From Megaleporinus macrocephalus (Eukaryota > Chordata > Actinopteri > Characiformes > Anostomidae): a stretch of 64,000 nt of DNA. A program made the position numbers and the translations under genes. Under the pieces are notes generated by a model. The model made no database searches and was not told the DNA's origin. It saw only the letters and a list, made by a program, of their open reading frames with translations. Where the stretch lies: NCBI GenBank assembly GCA_021613375.1, contig CM038716.1, positions 18,297,524 through 18,361,523 of the forward strand, written 5' to 3'. Each line of letters opens with the position of its first letter. Position 1 is the first letter of the stretch. Shown here piece by piece: positions 35,701 to 64,000 of this stretch.

Positions 35701-38460
35701 AAACAAACTTTTAGGATATTAAATAGCTATCTGAGGTACCTCAGATCTTTGAACTGAAAGAAAATGAGCTTTTTTTTTCTTCTAACAAACGTAATAGTCA
35801 TTATTGAGTTGATTAGGTTTATTACCACATTACCACATCCTATCCCGCCACCCACCGTGGAGGAGCTAAAGTCAGTGACCGGTGTAGGGAAGCATAAGGA
35901 AGCATGCACCAGACCTAGCAAAGAGGCTATGTAAATTCGCAGTAGCTTTACCTAAGCCAGTGTGGATGATCTGCAGATCACCTGTAAAGACCCATTGGAG
36001 CCTTAACTGAGGGCCGTAATCCTTAAGTTTACCTTCCCTCTCGAGCTTAGGGCACTTACTGTGCAGTAGGTTGGCTTTGCTGGCTGCTACTAATGTACCT
36101 AGCAAGACGTTTATTAGGGCTTTAGACCCTGTCTGATGCATATGAGCTTAGCCCAATCAAAGGATTTTATTATGAGTGCTCTGATGGAGGTGATTCAGTG
36201 CACCATGATTTTTCTTCTAAAAAAAAAGAAAACAAAACATGCTGTTAGTATCTTTGTTGTGTTATGTGACCACATATAAAACTCATGTCCTCAAGCAATT
36301 AAGTCCATGGCATTATTATTTTATTGCTTAGCCACAAGGAGGTACTGTTAGATGTGCCACTGTAAATCTGATGTAGTGTGAAGTCTCAACAGTATAAAAG
36401 ATTGTGTGTGCTGCTTACCTGGACCTGGGCTTCCTGGTGATGCTACAGTTGGACGTGGCAGCTGATTTACCAGTCCAATCTGATTTAGGTTTTTTATTTG
36501 CCCAATGGATCTGGCTCATTAGCATCACAGGGCATTGGCATAGAGTGCAAAATGACAAACAAGTTCGCCTTGTGTGCATCCTGCTTCCTCTTTAGCCAGG
36601 TAATCACCCTTAGCAGGTTTTATCCCTCTCTGCCTGCACAGTCCGTCGCCAGTGCCCTGATCTCCCGTAAGCCGTATTTGTCAAACTAAACACTTGATCT
36701 GTGCGGGGGCTGGAGGTGAGGTCCTAGGAGCCAGATGAGAGCCTTGGGTTTAGGACAGAGGCATTAGCCAGAGGCTTTGCGCTTGCTTTTTCAAGACTAA
36801 TCCCAAGATCTTCCCTCTCATCGTGCAGGACAACAAGACTTTCCCAGCGAAAGATTTTGGGAGTGGCTAGGGTAATTCCAATCACTGGTAGCAGTGTGGT
36901 TTGAAAAGACCAGTATACTTAGGCCATAGACCCTTTAGGTCAGCGGTACCCAAACCTGGTCACAGTACTTTGTGTAAAAAGAAAAAATTAGGATTTAATT
37001 TGATTAGGATGCAGATTTAATTAATTAATGTTTTATTGCTCTGTTCCTGTAAATATTGTCATTGGCATCAATTTAATTTCTTCGGATATCAATTTCATAT
37101 ATATTACATAAGTGCAACGGCAGTTGTGTGGAAGCCTATAAGATGAGATCACCTCCTAAATGTTGTAAACATAAAAGTAAAGTTTGTACCAGCAGTGGAT
37201 GCTAGTCTGGGGCAAGTAGGCTGTTTATTGTTTGTTTCAATATGTGGTTTCTCGAGCGTCTTTTAGATCAGCTATTCATACAATGTACCTTTATATGTGT
37301 ATCTGTATATCTGACTCTGTAATGCAGTGACAGAATTCAGCCAGTAGAGGGGATTGTCTCATACAATATACAAGCAGTACAAGCAGACAAGTCCAGTTTT
37401 ATCGAAATGAGAGCATTATGACCGCTAGTCTCTCACTATTATACATTTTCTCATCCAATTTGTAAAAGTTCATTTGTAATTTTGGTAAAAATAAACATAA
37501 ATCCATCTACAGGGAATTGCTTTGTTTCATGTGAAGTAAGCATAAACCCTGCCTCAGGGTTGAACAAATTGGTTTTCCACTTCCTTAAATGAGTAATGCC
37601 TTTCAAGGCGTACTGGGGTGTGGGAGAGTCAAAAGACTGGAGTGGCGGCTTGAGGAATCCTCTATTGTAAACACAATCAGTCCATTCAGTTAAGACAAAC
37701 ATGAAAAGGGAGTAGGCAGGGAGGACTCATCCTTAGCTGTGAAACGATATTCTAAAGTGAATGCATGGCAAAGATGGGGGTGTTTAAAGCCCCCCTCAAA
37801 TGTATTAATTCCTGTTTTATTGCAGATTATCTGACAGAACTTATTGTTGATAGATATGCAAGTGGAGTAAAGAATCCTGTCACTGCTGTAATGACACCAC
37901 GCTATATTCCGAACTATCCGTGTTCCTTTATATTCCCATTTTAATAGCTAGTGACGCTGTTTTGTGATGGGGCGTGAGTTAGCACTTCCGCCTGGAGCTC
38001 TACAAATTGATTGGTTCTTAAAGTGAAGTAGAGAGCAAAGAGGCGGGGAACGTGACGTAAGAACCTCACAAAAGACTGAACCTGATCTTTGTCTCATGGA
38101 CATTTTGGATGCCTTCCTCTTTCCAAAAGAAAACGCACACACATACACACATGCTTGCAGTGAGTGTGCCTGGCTTTGATAAATACTAATGATGTGATGC
38201 AATATTGAAGTCATTTGCAGACTATGTATCTGCAGTCCTCAGAGCCCCCAACAGCAGTCTTTGTAATGGTGTCCTGTTTTCCACAAACAAGCGCATATTT
38301 TACTGATACATGGATTTGGATGGGGGTCAGCGTTATTCCGATTGCAGAGTTTCCCTCTGATTGGCTACATAGCCAATTATAGAAATAAGGCTAAAGCAGA
38401 GTTTGATTTTTTAAGCCCACTCTTGTTTGTTGGTCTGTGTTCCTCTGCCATCACAGCACA
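35701..38460. other. Intergenic sequence of mixed texture
   Basis: No gene recognised. Balanced-composition stretches near 35930-36150 and 36400-36900 could be regulatory. The remainder is AT-rich. Confidence 0.3.
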
Positions 38461-38479
38461 TAGTACATCAACCTCTGAA

Positions 38480-38550
38480 GCCTTTATTTAATCCAGTGGA
38501 TAAAAACTTAATCCATCCACCATTCCCTTTGCAAACTCTAATCCATGCTG
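38480..38550. promoter_or_regulatory. Cluster of three Pitx-type TAATCC sites
   Basis: TAATCC occurs at 38489-38494, 38509-38514 and 38539-38544, all in the same orientation, with start-to-start spacings of 20 and 30 bases (about two and three DNA turns). TAATCC is the core site of bicoid-class factors including Pitx1, an established upstream activator of Tbx4 in hindlimb. The cluster lies about 3.9 kb beyond the tbx4 stop codon. Confidence 0.45.
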
Positions 38551-38564
38551 CTCACACAATATAA

Positions 38565-38760
38565 TTATTAATTTTTATTGCTGCTTTTATCCAAAGCCAC
38601 TTAGTAACATGGGACCCCAATTTTCTACAGTTGGGTTTATGTTTTATTGGAGTCAACCAGATGTACCGTTTGATCAAGGAACACTGCCACGGTTAAGTGT
38701 CCCACCACTAAAGCTGGACTCCTGAGTTACCAGCTTGGCCCTCCCCCTCAAGCCCACCCT
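38565..38760. repeat. Probable fish interspersed repeat fragment
   Basis: Contains TGCTTTTATCCAAAGCCACT, a word I associate with a widespread teleost retroposon. Family and ends are uncertain. Confidence 0.4.
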
Positions 38761-38889
38761 TTAGTTGCAGCATTAGTTCAAACAGACCCTTTCTGCTGAA
38801 GATGATTCAGAACCCTTGTGATGGTCAAGGGTTCTGCCTTTGTGATCAAACCTGGCTACATTAGTTCCAGCGTGCTGGGACAGGTGGAG

Positions 38890-39340
38890 GAATAGAGGAG
38901 AAAGAAGGTGCTCTTTGTGATGTTCCTTCTCCCGCGGTCACCTCTGTCGCACCTCCACAGTGCTGGCGGGGCGTTGAGCACAAAAAGCCATCCGGTCGCC
39001 CCAGCGGATCTGGCCGCATGTGGATTGAATCAAAATTATCCACTAATTGACTATTTACTGGGCTCCAGAAAGGCCGTAATGGACTTGATATTAAATCCCC
39101 CCTCAAGTATTTAAAGCATGTTTCTGAGTGCTCCTTCGAGGAGCTGGGCCCTGCTTTTACAAGGGGGAACGACTTAAGCTCCTGGGTCAGAGTGTGCCCA
39201 GCCAAGGCAGCTTTCAGACGGGATTTAGCGACGACAGTGGGAAGCAACGAGAGGAGGGCAGGGCAGAGCAAAGAGAGATCTACTCCAATGAGTTCCAGAT
39301 GCCCCCCTCTCCCCGACATCCAGCCCCTACTTCTCACAGA
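38890..39340. promoter_or_regulatory. Candidate conserved non-coding block near tbx4 3' end
   Basis: High-complexity block in which GGATTGAATCAAAATTATCC, a CCACTAATTGACT homeodomain-like site and a CTATTTACTG forkhead-like site lie within 45 bases (about 39020-39064). Overlapping open frames on both strands (up to 158 codons) have no domain or splice context. I read it as an enhancer candidate. Confidence 0.35.
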
Positions 39341-41821
39341 TAGATACTGCGAGCTATAGTGTTCTGCGCGGGGCTTAAACCTGACTTCTTTTTAATGGAG
39401 ACAGACTGCTTTTTATGTGGAAAGTTAAATCATATAAATCTTAAAGGTCTAGGCCGTCTTTATATGTGCTCCAGAGCTTTAGTTAAGAAAAAAAGGCGAC
39501 CGGTTAAGTTTTGATCAGATGACAATGAGCGAAGGTTCTTTTAAGCGGTCTTAGATTTATCAGGGATGGGCTTAACAATAGGAGAGCACCTCGGTTTTTA
39601 AGAGCGGGTAAAAAGACCACATGAAGCTTCCTGTAGTTGAAACCCTCTTCACCATCAGCTGCTGGTCATTGTAGCCATGTGTCTTACAGTGGATAATCAT
39701 TCCAAGTTCATTTATCATAGCAGTGTATCAACACATTCATAGGATACTTTCTTAGCTCCCATGTATATCATAGGCTTATCTGAACGTTTTAAGAAAACAG
39801 AACCTCTGTTGTTCTCTCTGTTCTCAGATCTGGTTGATTCCATCGGCATTCCGATTCTGCTCTAGGATCAGCACTCTTGGACCTGTTCAGCGGAATAAAC
39901 AGTGAGCGTCATTTTCACACTCCTCAGTGTCTTTGCAGGCATTTAAGAATTGTTTAACTAAACCTTTAACCACTTGTGTGCTTTATTCTATTTCTGTGTC
40001 AAACCAAAAGCCTTCACGCTGAACAATAAAGAGTGTATAAAACTTGACATAGTTGATGTTTGTGAGTGCTAACATTCAGCTATAATGGAAAATGCAGTTC
40101 ACCTCAAGTTGTTCTAGCTTTGATCACAAATATTAAAATATATATAGAGCTACACATAGTAGCTGCAGTAACGGTTAGCTGCTTTATATTGGTGGTTGGG
40201 GAGAAGCCCTGTAAAACGCTTTGCATGTCTAGATAAGCACTATAAAAGTACAATGATTTATTCATTCTTTCATTCGCAAGAGTTATGTTCCTCAGGAGTT
40301 CTAAGGTCATGTCAGCTTGGCAGTCTCTGTATTATTCCTTACAAAAATTTTGTTGTTTATTTGTTGGGACTAAATATCTGAAACATGCAGACGAAACATG
40401 GTGTCCTAACATATATATTTGAACTTGTATGTTATTACTAATGTGCATATGGTTGAAGAAATGAAGGGAAGCTTTCATATCCTTTCTGTAGAGTGACTCA
40501 TTCATTCATACTGACCAGATCTTTTTGTCAAGTAAACAGCATCACTGACGTTTATTATGAGAATGGAAAACCAGGGTATTTGTGGTGTTGGCTGCAACCG
40601 TGCAGTGTTGTCAAGAGGTTAATTTCAGGAAGTTCCTGCACCAGTCCAGTGGCCATTCAGTGTTGGCACCGCAGAGCTTTTATGTCACAGAGCCTGTTCA
40701 AAGCTTCACTTTTGCTACACAGAATGCCAACACCATAAACACCATGAATCCTGTCCCAATTATAAATCGAGCCTTTAGCCAAACAGTTGACCACAATATC
40801 ATACAGCATGGCCCTTGTTCCTCAGACAAACCTCCTACAAGCTGAAAGTCTGCTTGCAAAAGTGCTAACGTTCAAAACCAGTTGATACTGTCTTTTTTTT
40901 GGAAGAGTAAGATAGTAGCTATAGACTGTTCAGAATGAAGACACCTTACAATCTTTTGGTTGAAGCCTATCTTTACTCTTAACAGCTGGTAATAAATGGT
41001 CACTTCTTCACCTGTGCTCTATCCAGTACCTGCATACCTAAGAGTATATGTGTCCTTTTTTTGGAATAATACACAGAGTATAGCAAGGCTTGGCTCATTC
41101 GTGTCTCCTTGCTTTGGAACTTCAAAAGCTTAAGATATGTCACTGCTTTACAACTTTCAGAACAGACGTTTGTATAAACGCATTTAGGAGTCGTTTTATG
41201 AAGCGTGTGGGAGACAAAAAAGTATCATTTATTTGACAGGTGTGCAAAAGGACTGAAACCCAGTATGGAGATAATTTGTTACATGTTGAGTCCAAAGCAC
41301 AAATTGGATCATGTGAGTTACCAGACCACCATATGCTCTTCTGACACATCCTTATTCTCCTTTGTAAGCAGGCTTACCAAGTTATGGTCCATCCTCTTTG
41401 AGTTTGCCTGATGGCCACTTGCCTGTAGAGGCTGTTTTAGATTTTCAGTCTTGTAAGGATTTTTCCAACTTAGTCATTTGGGTCTTGGGTCTTGGACTTC
41501 TCAACAGAGTTCTCTGTTCTTCCGTGCTCTTGGCTTAATGATCACTTCTTAAGCCCCCATCTGCTCACAAGGGACCTCTCAGATGTCCTATTTCGTGCAC
41601 CATTTTGGACACAGGCTATTGCCAGATTTACCATTGAATTTCCTTTACTTTCTCTCAAAATCTGTATGTTACAGAATGAAGCATGGTTTGAGCCATCTTA
41701 TCACTTTCAGCTTCTACCAGAACCAACACAAATTGTTGAGCCAGGATTTCCTAATGATGCGTTGAACAGATTTGATATTTCCCAACATTTTTAAAACGCC
41801 TTTGCGTAGTTGTTTTTAGCA
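39341..41821. other. Intergenic sequence between the convergent genes
   Basis: No gene supported. The open frames at 40493-40845 and 41492-41794 show no recognisable protein. Part of the right end may be distal tbx4 3' UTR. Confidence 0.35.
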
Positions 41822-42450
41822 TTTATTACGTGACCTTAATACATACACACATTCTTATAAAAATATAGGCCTCACTGACATTGATGAGCCAGTATATTTC
41901 GCAATTTGTAGGCAAACCTCAATTGTATTTCAGTGAATGATATTATTTTTTTTTACTGTGTGAACAAGACTAGGACTGAGTTGTACACATGTTGTCAGAA
42001 ATAGCACACAACATCTACATTGGATAGCTAAAACAAATTTTCTTCCAAATAAACAATTTGTTCAATACATTTGTCCAATAAGTCTCCCACATCACACTAA
42101 TAAGCATTCACACGTTTTGTGCTTTAAAACATTCTTGGTACTGAAAGATTTACAGCATCGTTAAGGGTGCAATTTGGCACACTGCATTTCCATGGTTCCA
42201 TTCACTGTAATTACAAGTGCAACTATAAACATATACTCAAATAAATATGACATCGGCACATACTGAGGGGATTTAATACTATACGGGCTATATAGATTTG
42301 AAAACTGCACCTCTTACAGCATTATGGCTTTGCTTGGCAATTTAGCATCATGACTGTATAGAAAAATAATCTCATTGCTGTTATATCTTAGAGACACTGT
42401 GACTCTAAGGCAGTAGATAAACATCATGCTAATCAACACTGCATCTCCTC
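41822..42450 (-). other. tbx4: tbx4 3' UTR (proposed)
   Basis: Minus-strand sequence following the tbx4 stop codon. Two candidate polyadenylation signals are present on the minus strand: ATTAAA (complement of 42272-42277) and AATAAA (complement of 41822-41827). Which one is used cannot be told. Confidence 0.45.
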
Positions 42451-59122
<16,672 letters not shown>

Positions 59123-59124
59123 CT

Positions 59125-60779
59125 CTGCAAAATTAAAAAAAAAGAAAAGAAAAGATAATTAAACAAAATAGACAAACAGAATAATTTATTTATTACTTTA
59201 TTTTAATAAGAGATTCCTTTAAACTTATTATTACTAATTTTAAGGTTTATTACAGTAATACTATTGAACTTGGAATGTAGTTACTAAAGCAAAGAAGTGA
59301 AGAGACTTGCTGACGAATCCTTGAGAAAATAAGGAGTTAAACCATTTTTAACTCTACGATTATTATCTATTATAAACAAAATACCTCCATTTATCCATTA
59401 GAAATGCCACTAAATAGGAATAACTTTATTATTAAAAAATATTGATAATTAATATGGATTGTTTGGTTATTTCAGTTTATGAATATAAATATATTTTTAA
59501 ACACATTTTATATTGCAATACTACAGTACGATTAAACGGTTATTTACACTGTTATTTAAAAAAAAATACTTATTTTTTATTATTACTGACAATGATATTT
59601 GGGTCCATATTCTTGTAACCTACTCCTTCTTCCTAGAAGCCTTGCTAAATGACTGGCTTACTATCCTGGTCTTATGTTGACTGACTAAATAAAATATTGC
59701 ACTTCATAACATAAACACAGGAACAGAGCTTAACATGGAATATCTTTAATTGTTAATCTTATTTTATTATTAAAAGGAAATTGGTCTTAAATTAATTATT
59801 TATTTATTTACTTTGTCCCTAAAACATTACATCTGCCACTTTATTTCTTTATTTAATCTTTTCACTCCTGTTGTTATAGGTCAGATTGATCCATTTCCAC
59901 ATTCCAGTTGTTTCAAATTCTGGTTACCCTCTCTGAAGAAAATGTTCATTATCTAGTTGTTAAAATGGTATATATACCATATGTTGTAATTTTTCATCTG
60001 TCTGAACCTCCTAAGCATTTATAAATAAGTTTTACTGTTCTTACTTGAACCTTTGCTTGTTTTTGAGTGTATTTATACTGTGCGGCTCAATTTGACCATT
60101 AACATTATGAATGTATTTTTTTCCACATACGTATTATAACATTTTTAATAAAACAAAGAGAACACATATATGAATATTAAAATTACACAAAGTAACGTGT
60201 TGTTTATTTCCTAATGTTTAAAATGTTTCACATATGCTAAACTTTGGAATGACCAGTTGCTTTATCTTTACAGTAATTTAATTTCAAATATATTAACCAT
60301 AGAAAATATATTTACAACTATATGCACAACTACTATTTTTTCACTCAACTGTACCCTCTGTCCACAAACACTACCTTTTGTTTTTTTTAAACATGTCAGT
60401 TTGTCTTTCACATGTGAGTCTCTAAGGCTATTTCCAGTGTAAAGCATATGCATCAAAGTGCTGTTTATACATGAGTTAAAAAGGGAGCTAATGATCTATG
60501 GCTAATGAAAATTCCTCACATGTCTGGTGCTTTTTGTCCTTGGGAGTGTAATGATGTCATTCTACAGTGTACGTCCTGAAGACCTCGAAATATAAGAAGC
60601 GATTAACATTTACATTTTTCGAGGGCAAGCCCGCCTTCGTAGCGTGACCCGACCACTTAATTTCGTGGAAAGGGTTGAGATCCGTTTGTTCTAAAGTATC
60701 ACTTGATTAAATATTTATACTTCCAACATTACAGCTCAGTTTTATGTAAGGAGGCTAAACACTGCTGATTCCATTAACG
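59125..60779. other. tbx4 first intron, AT-rich part
   Basis: Very AT-rich. No gene or mobile element recognised. Short open frames only. Confidence 0.4.
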
Positions 60780-61150
60780 GAGGTCACCATCTGAGCCCCT
60801 CTCTCACGACCCCTCGCCGCTCCCACGCAAACACCACACGGAAAGGTACGGCTTACGGGGGGACGCCGCGCCGCTTCTGCTCGGTGCTGCCTGTTCTCGC
60901 TCAGAGGAAAGCCAACTGCTGGACATGGTGAAGACCCCTGCCCAATTTCCCTCTAATCTCACACCTGTAAACAGTGTGAGTGCACACCCTTCAGATAAAA
61001 GGAGAAGAGCAGGACTCCATGTAAACTTGGGCAGAGATTTGCACAGGCTAATAAAGATAAGGCCTGACAGCCACAGCAAGGCTGCAGCGAGTCAGCCGTT
61101 GACTTTTCCAGTCCAAAATGTGCCTTTCACTTACTCTGTTTAACTAAGCT
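60780..61150. promoter_or_regulatory. Candidate regulatory block in tbx4 first intron
   Basis: GC-richer island with CpG words (GGGGACGCCGCGCCGC). A perfect T-box half site TCACACCT lies at 60959-60966, followed by TGTAAACA (forkhead-like) at 60966-60973. It could be an enhancer or an alternative promoter. Autoregulation by a T-box factor is an inference. Confidence 0.35.
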
Positions 61151-63229
61151 CAGTGAGCGAGAGCCGTGTTTATATCTCTGTCACTCCAGACATATAATCC
61201 GCTAAACTATTCTTGGCAGATACTGTTCTTTGCACACTGGGGTTTGGAGAGCTGTTCCCAGTTCCCTATAGTCCCGAATTCCGTAAGATGGCCAAACCTC
61301 CATACACCTCTGATCAAATTATTCGCCAGCGGGCACCGTGTTGGTCTTGCTTTCTTTGCTGGTAGAATTCGCCCCCTCTCCGTGGCAGGTTTTCAGCTTG
61401 GAAAACTGGACTCAACTGTGTTTGTGTTTGACAGGAACAGTGGAGGAATTTCAGGCGGTTTGAGGCCCCCCCCCTACAGGTCTTGGCTTTGGCTGAGATA
61501 TACAGGTATGATGCATGTTATTAAGACAGCTCTCATAAATTTCCGTCTGGCCTGCCATTTTGTACTGTAGCTTTTTTGTGCCATATGGTGTGCTTTTCGC
61601 TCAGGAGGATGCTGACTCCCAACATGAGCAAACATCAAAGTTCCCTTCCAGCGCCAGTAAACAGATCCACTATTGGACGCTTCGCCAGCCATTGGTGCAG
61701 CCATACGACTGCATGGTCACCACATGCTGCTGTCTACCTCATATCAGTGAGCGAATGTGGAGTGATGGCCCTGCATTGCAATCCAGCATGGCCTGTTCCC
61801 CCCGAGTTACAAAATGATACAAATTTATCATGCACTTCCAATTTTAGCTGCAGTAAGTTTGGTGGGATTACTTGAAACGCTTAGGGTTGCACAATGATAT
61901 AGGAATCGCATCGACAGTACATGCTGTAAATATCTGCATCAGGCATGTGTACATGATATTTCAAACCTGATATATTTATTGTGCTCTGGTATAGTGAGAT
62001 GTTTAGATGATGCTTAAATATCAGTTTTGTATTTATTTTATTACATTTGAACCCTACACAAAGTAAAGCTATGTGTATTGCTGCTAATTAATTATCAAAT
62101 TATTATTTCTACATTTGCGCTATGTTGTACAATGTTTGCGTATCGGCATTAGCAGGTATGTACATGATAAATATCGGATACCAGCTCACAGTCCTCATAT
62201 CAAGGCATCCTCAAAAAAGGGGGTGGGGTGGGAGGATGTTGTCCCAGATTAGAATCTTTAAAGCAACACTGATTAGTGGTCAGCAGGATGGCCATCTCCT
62301 GCAGGTAGAAGGTAACTAATTCAGTTTAATCAAATTGTTTTAGACCAGCGCCTTTGAACTGACAGGATATTGCTACTAATATGTGTATCATTAGCCACAG
62401 TGAGACGTGTTATGCAATATTGCGTCAAAATGGTTCATAGATTTCCTTTGATTTTATTTTTGTCTCCTTAGAATTTACTTTTTAATTTAATGAATTTACT
62501 CTCCACGATCTGCACAAAATTCCTTAAACCGCCTCCTTTCTTTTTAAGCTGTCCTATTATTAGTCAATTTTTATCGGTTAATTATTAAGACAAAGAGTGA
62601 ACGAAGAAGGCTGTTTAAAAAAATATTTTGGTAGATTTTTTAAAAAACTGTACATGCTCTATTCAATTAAAACAACACAGCACAGCCTCTACTTATGACC
62701 CAGAGGTGTTAACGTAATCACAATTATCACCTGAACTCCAAACAGTCTGATAAACTAAATGCATTCAGTTAGAGTCAGTATTACAAATACTTCAATAAAC
62801 AACACTTTCACGGTTGTCGTTCTACAAAACTGTCCCCTATTTGGCCCACCCAGCGACCCTTCATCTTGATACAGAATAGCTTTCCCCTTTTCTCCCAGAT
62901 TTACTGATCAGCTCTGACATTCACACCAGGCTGTTAAAGCACAATAACAGCGTTGTTCATTATAACGATCACTAGAATAGCAGGTCTTATTCCAAATCAC
63001 TAAATACTGCAAACGACTGTCCAGAGGGCTGACCAGGCCTTCAGCTCGGACAGCTGTCTGTCTCCCGAGTCTAAATGTCCACTGTTGACCCACCATGTGG
63101 ACAGGTTCACCTTGTAATCCCATTAAAGCCTCACGCGCAGAGCTCCTGTTTACTAACTTATATTTGCGAGACACTGACACCCACACACACACGCACCCAC
63201 ACATGCGCGCGCGCAGCTGAGATATTTAC
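61151..63229. other. tbx4 first intron, remaining sequence
   Basis: Mixed texture. A hAT-like remnant begins near 61886 (AGGGTTGCACAATGATATAG). The open frame of 134 codons at 61166-61570 shows no domain. 61250-61500 has balanced composition. Confidence 0.35.
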
Positions 63230-63860
63230 CTCGTGTGATCGACCTGCTAAGGGCTCAGTCCCTCCATCTCCTCCCCATAAAGGCAAAAGGCCGAGTCCTC
63301 GGTGAGATGCAGCGGGAAATCCCAGCGTTACTCGGCCGTCATGCTGCTGCTCAGCATCTCTCTCTCCCTTTCTCTCTCCTGGAACGAGCGTGTGTGTGTA
63401 TGTGTGTGTGTGCGCGTGTGTGTGTGGTGGCCGGGGTTCTCCCAGGCTGTGGAGAAACAAACCCCACGAAACAAACCCTCACCCTGCAAAGAACTGCATG
63501 AGGGCTGAATGGAGGGAAGGAGGGAGGGGAGGGCAGGAGGAGGAGGGGGTCTCCGTGCGTGATGTGTTCTTGGAAATACGAAAAAAGGAGGATATGCTGA
63601 AGAGCTTGATTTGTTAAAAGGCGATGGTGAAGTGGTCCGCTATTTCGCCCCCTCCTTTCTCTCCCTCCATCCCTCCCTCCCTTCTTTCTCCCTCACTCCT
63701 CTGTCTCATGGCCGACGTACGCTGCTAGCTAGCAGTGCTAGCACTTTCTCCCAAAGCAAGAGTCCCCCAACAGCGGCGCAGCCCACTACCCACCCCCCTC
63801 CCCGCGCGCCAAATCCACGAGGAACACGAAACTCAGGGAACAGAGCGTGAAATGTGTTGC
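63230..63860 (-). promoter_or_regulatory. tbx4: Proposed tbx4 non-coding first exon and promoter
   Basis: On the minus strand a strong donor (CACGAG/GTAAAT; exon end at complement 63230) follows GC-richer sequence with CpG words and purine-pyrimidine tracts (GT-rich at 63391-63427, CCCTCC-rich at 63660-63690). Coding exon 1 begins just inside an acceptor, so an upstream untranslated exon must exist, and this is the best candidate in the window. No TATA box was identified. The transcription start is not determined. Confidence 0.4.
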
Positions 63861-64000
63861 TCGAAGCACAAAATAAAACGACAGACACAGATTTCTGTAA
63901 AGGGTTTGAACGTGAAAGTAATGTTTTGAGATATGCAGGTGTCTTCAAAATGGTTATACGTGAACAAGTGACGTTAATAGGAAGAAATCAGGGTCACGCA

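Noticed and set aside
38861..39343. Minus-strand 158-codon open frame overlapping plus-strand frames
   Set aside because: Open on both strands with no domain. Better explained as GC-rich non-coding sequence.
41492..41794. 100-codon open frame near the tbx4 3' end
   Set aside because: No domain. Lies in or just beyond the proposed 3' UTR on the opposite strand.

Overview
The window is vertebrate nuclear DNA, most likely from an ostariophysan teleost (catfish, characin or knifefish group). The evidence is split genes with GT-AG introns, abundant AT and CA microsatellites, hAT-type miniature transposons, a teleost retroposon 3' tail, and three copies of a palindromic repeat that I associate with ostariophysan genomes. 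That lineage call is an inference from repeat sequence recalled from memory, not a database match.

Two protein genes are certain and they converge tail to tail. On the left, plus strand, 5018-8355 holds the last four coding exons of brip1 (FANCJ helicase): helicase motif VI, then the disordered C-terminal tail with the TopBP1-type TPEL motif. Upstream exons lie outside the window, and 1-5017 is intron carrying two hAT copies. On the right, minus strand, 59122 down to 42451 holds the complete coding sequence of tbx4 in eight coding exons (551 residues), plus a probable non-coding first exon and promoter near 63230-63860. The brip1/tbx4 neighbourhood and convergent orientation match the vertebrate BRIP1-TBX4-TBX2 syntenic block.

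Between the two stop codons lie about 34 kb. Most is AT-rich repeat-bearing DNA. It also holds (a) a chain of exon-like, in-frame, phase-1 open segments downstream of brip1 (12893-13438, 15499-15705, 16247-16383 or 16347-16494, with another at 32607-33043), which I cannot match to a known protein, and (b) several blocks of GC-richer, high-complexity non-coding sequence that look like developmental enhancers. One has three TAATCC (Pitx-type) sites within 56 bp, 4 kb beyond the tbx4 stop codon. Pitx1 is a known upstream regulator of Tbx4 in the hindlimb/pelvic field, so this is the best regulatory candidate here.

No prokaryotic features, CRISPR arrays, tRNA or rRNA genes were seen. Conservation cannot be measured from one sequence, so every enhancer call is a hypothesis. 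Exon boundaries of brip1 and tbx4 rest on matching protein families, intact reading-frame phase across every junction, and consensus splice sites.
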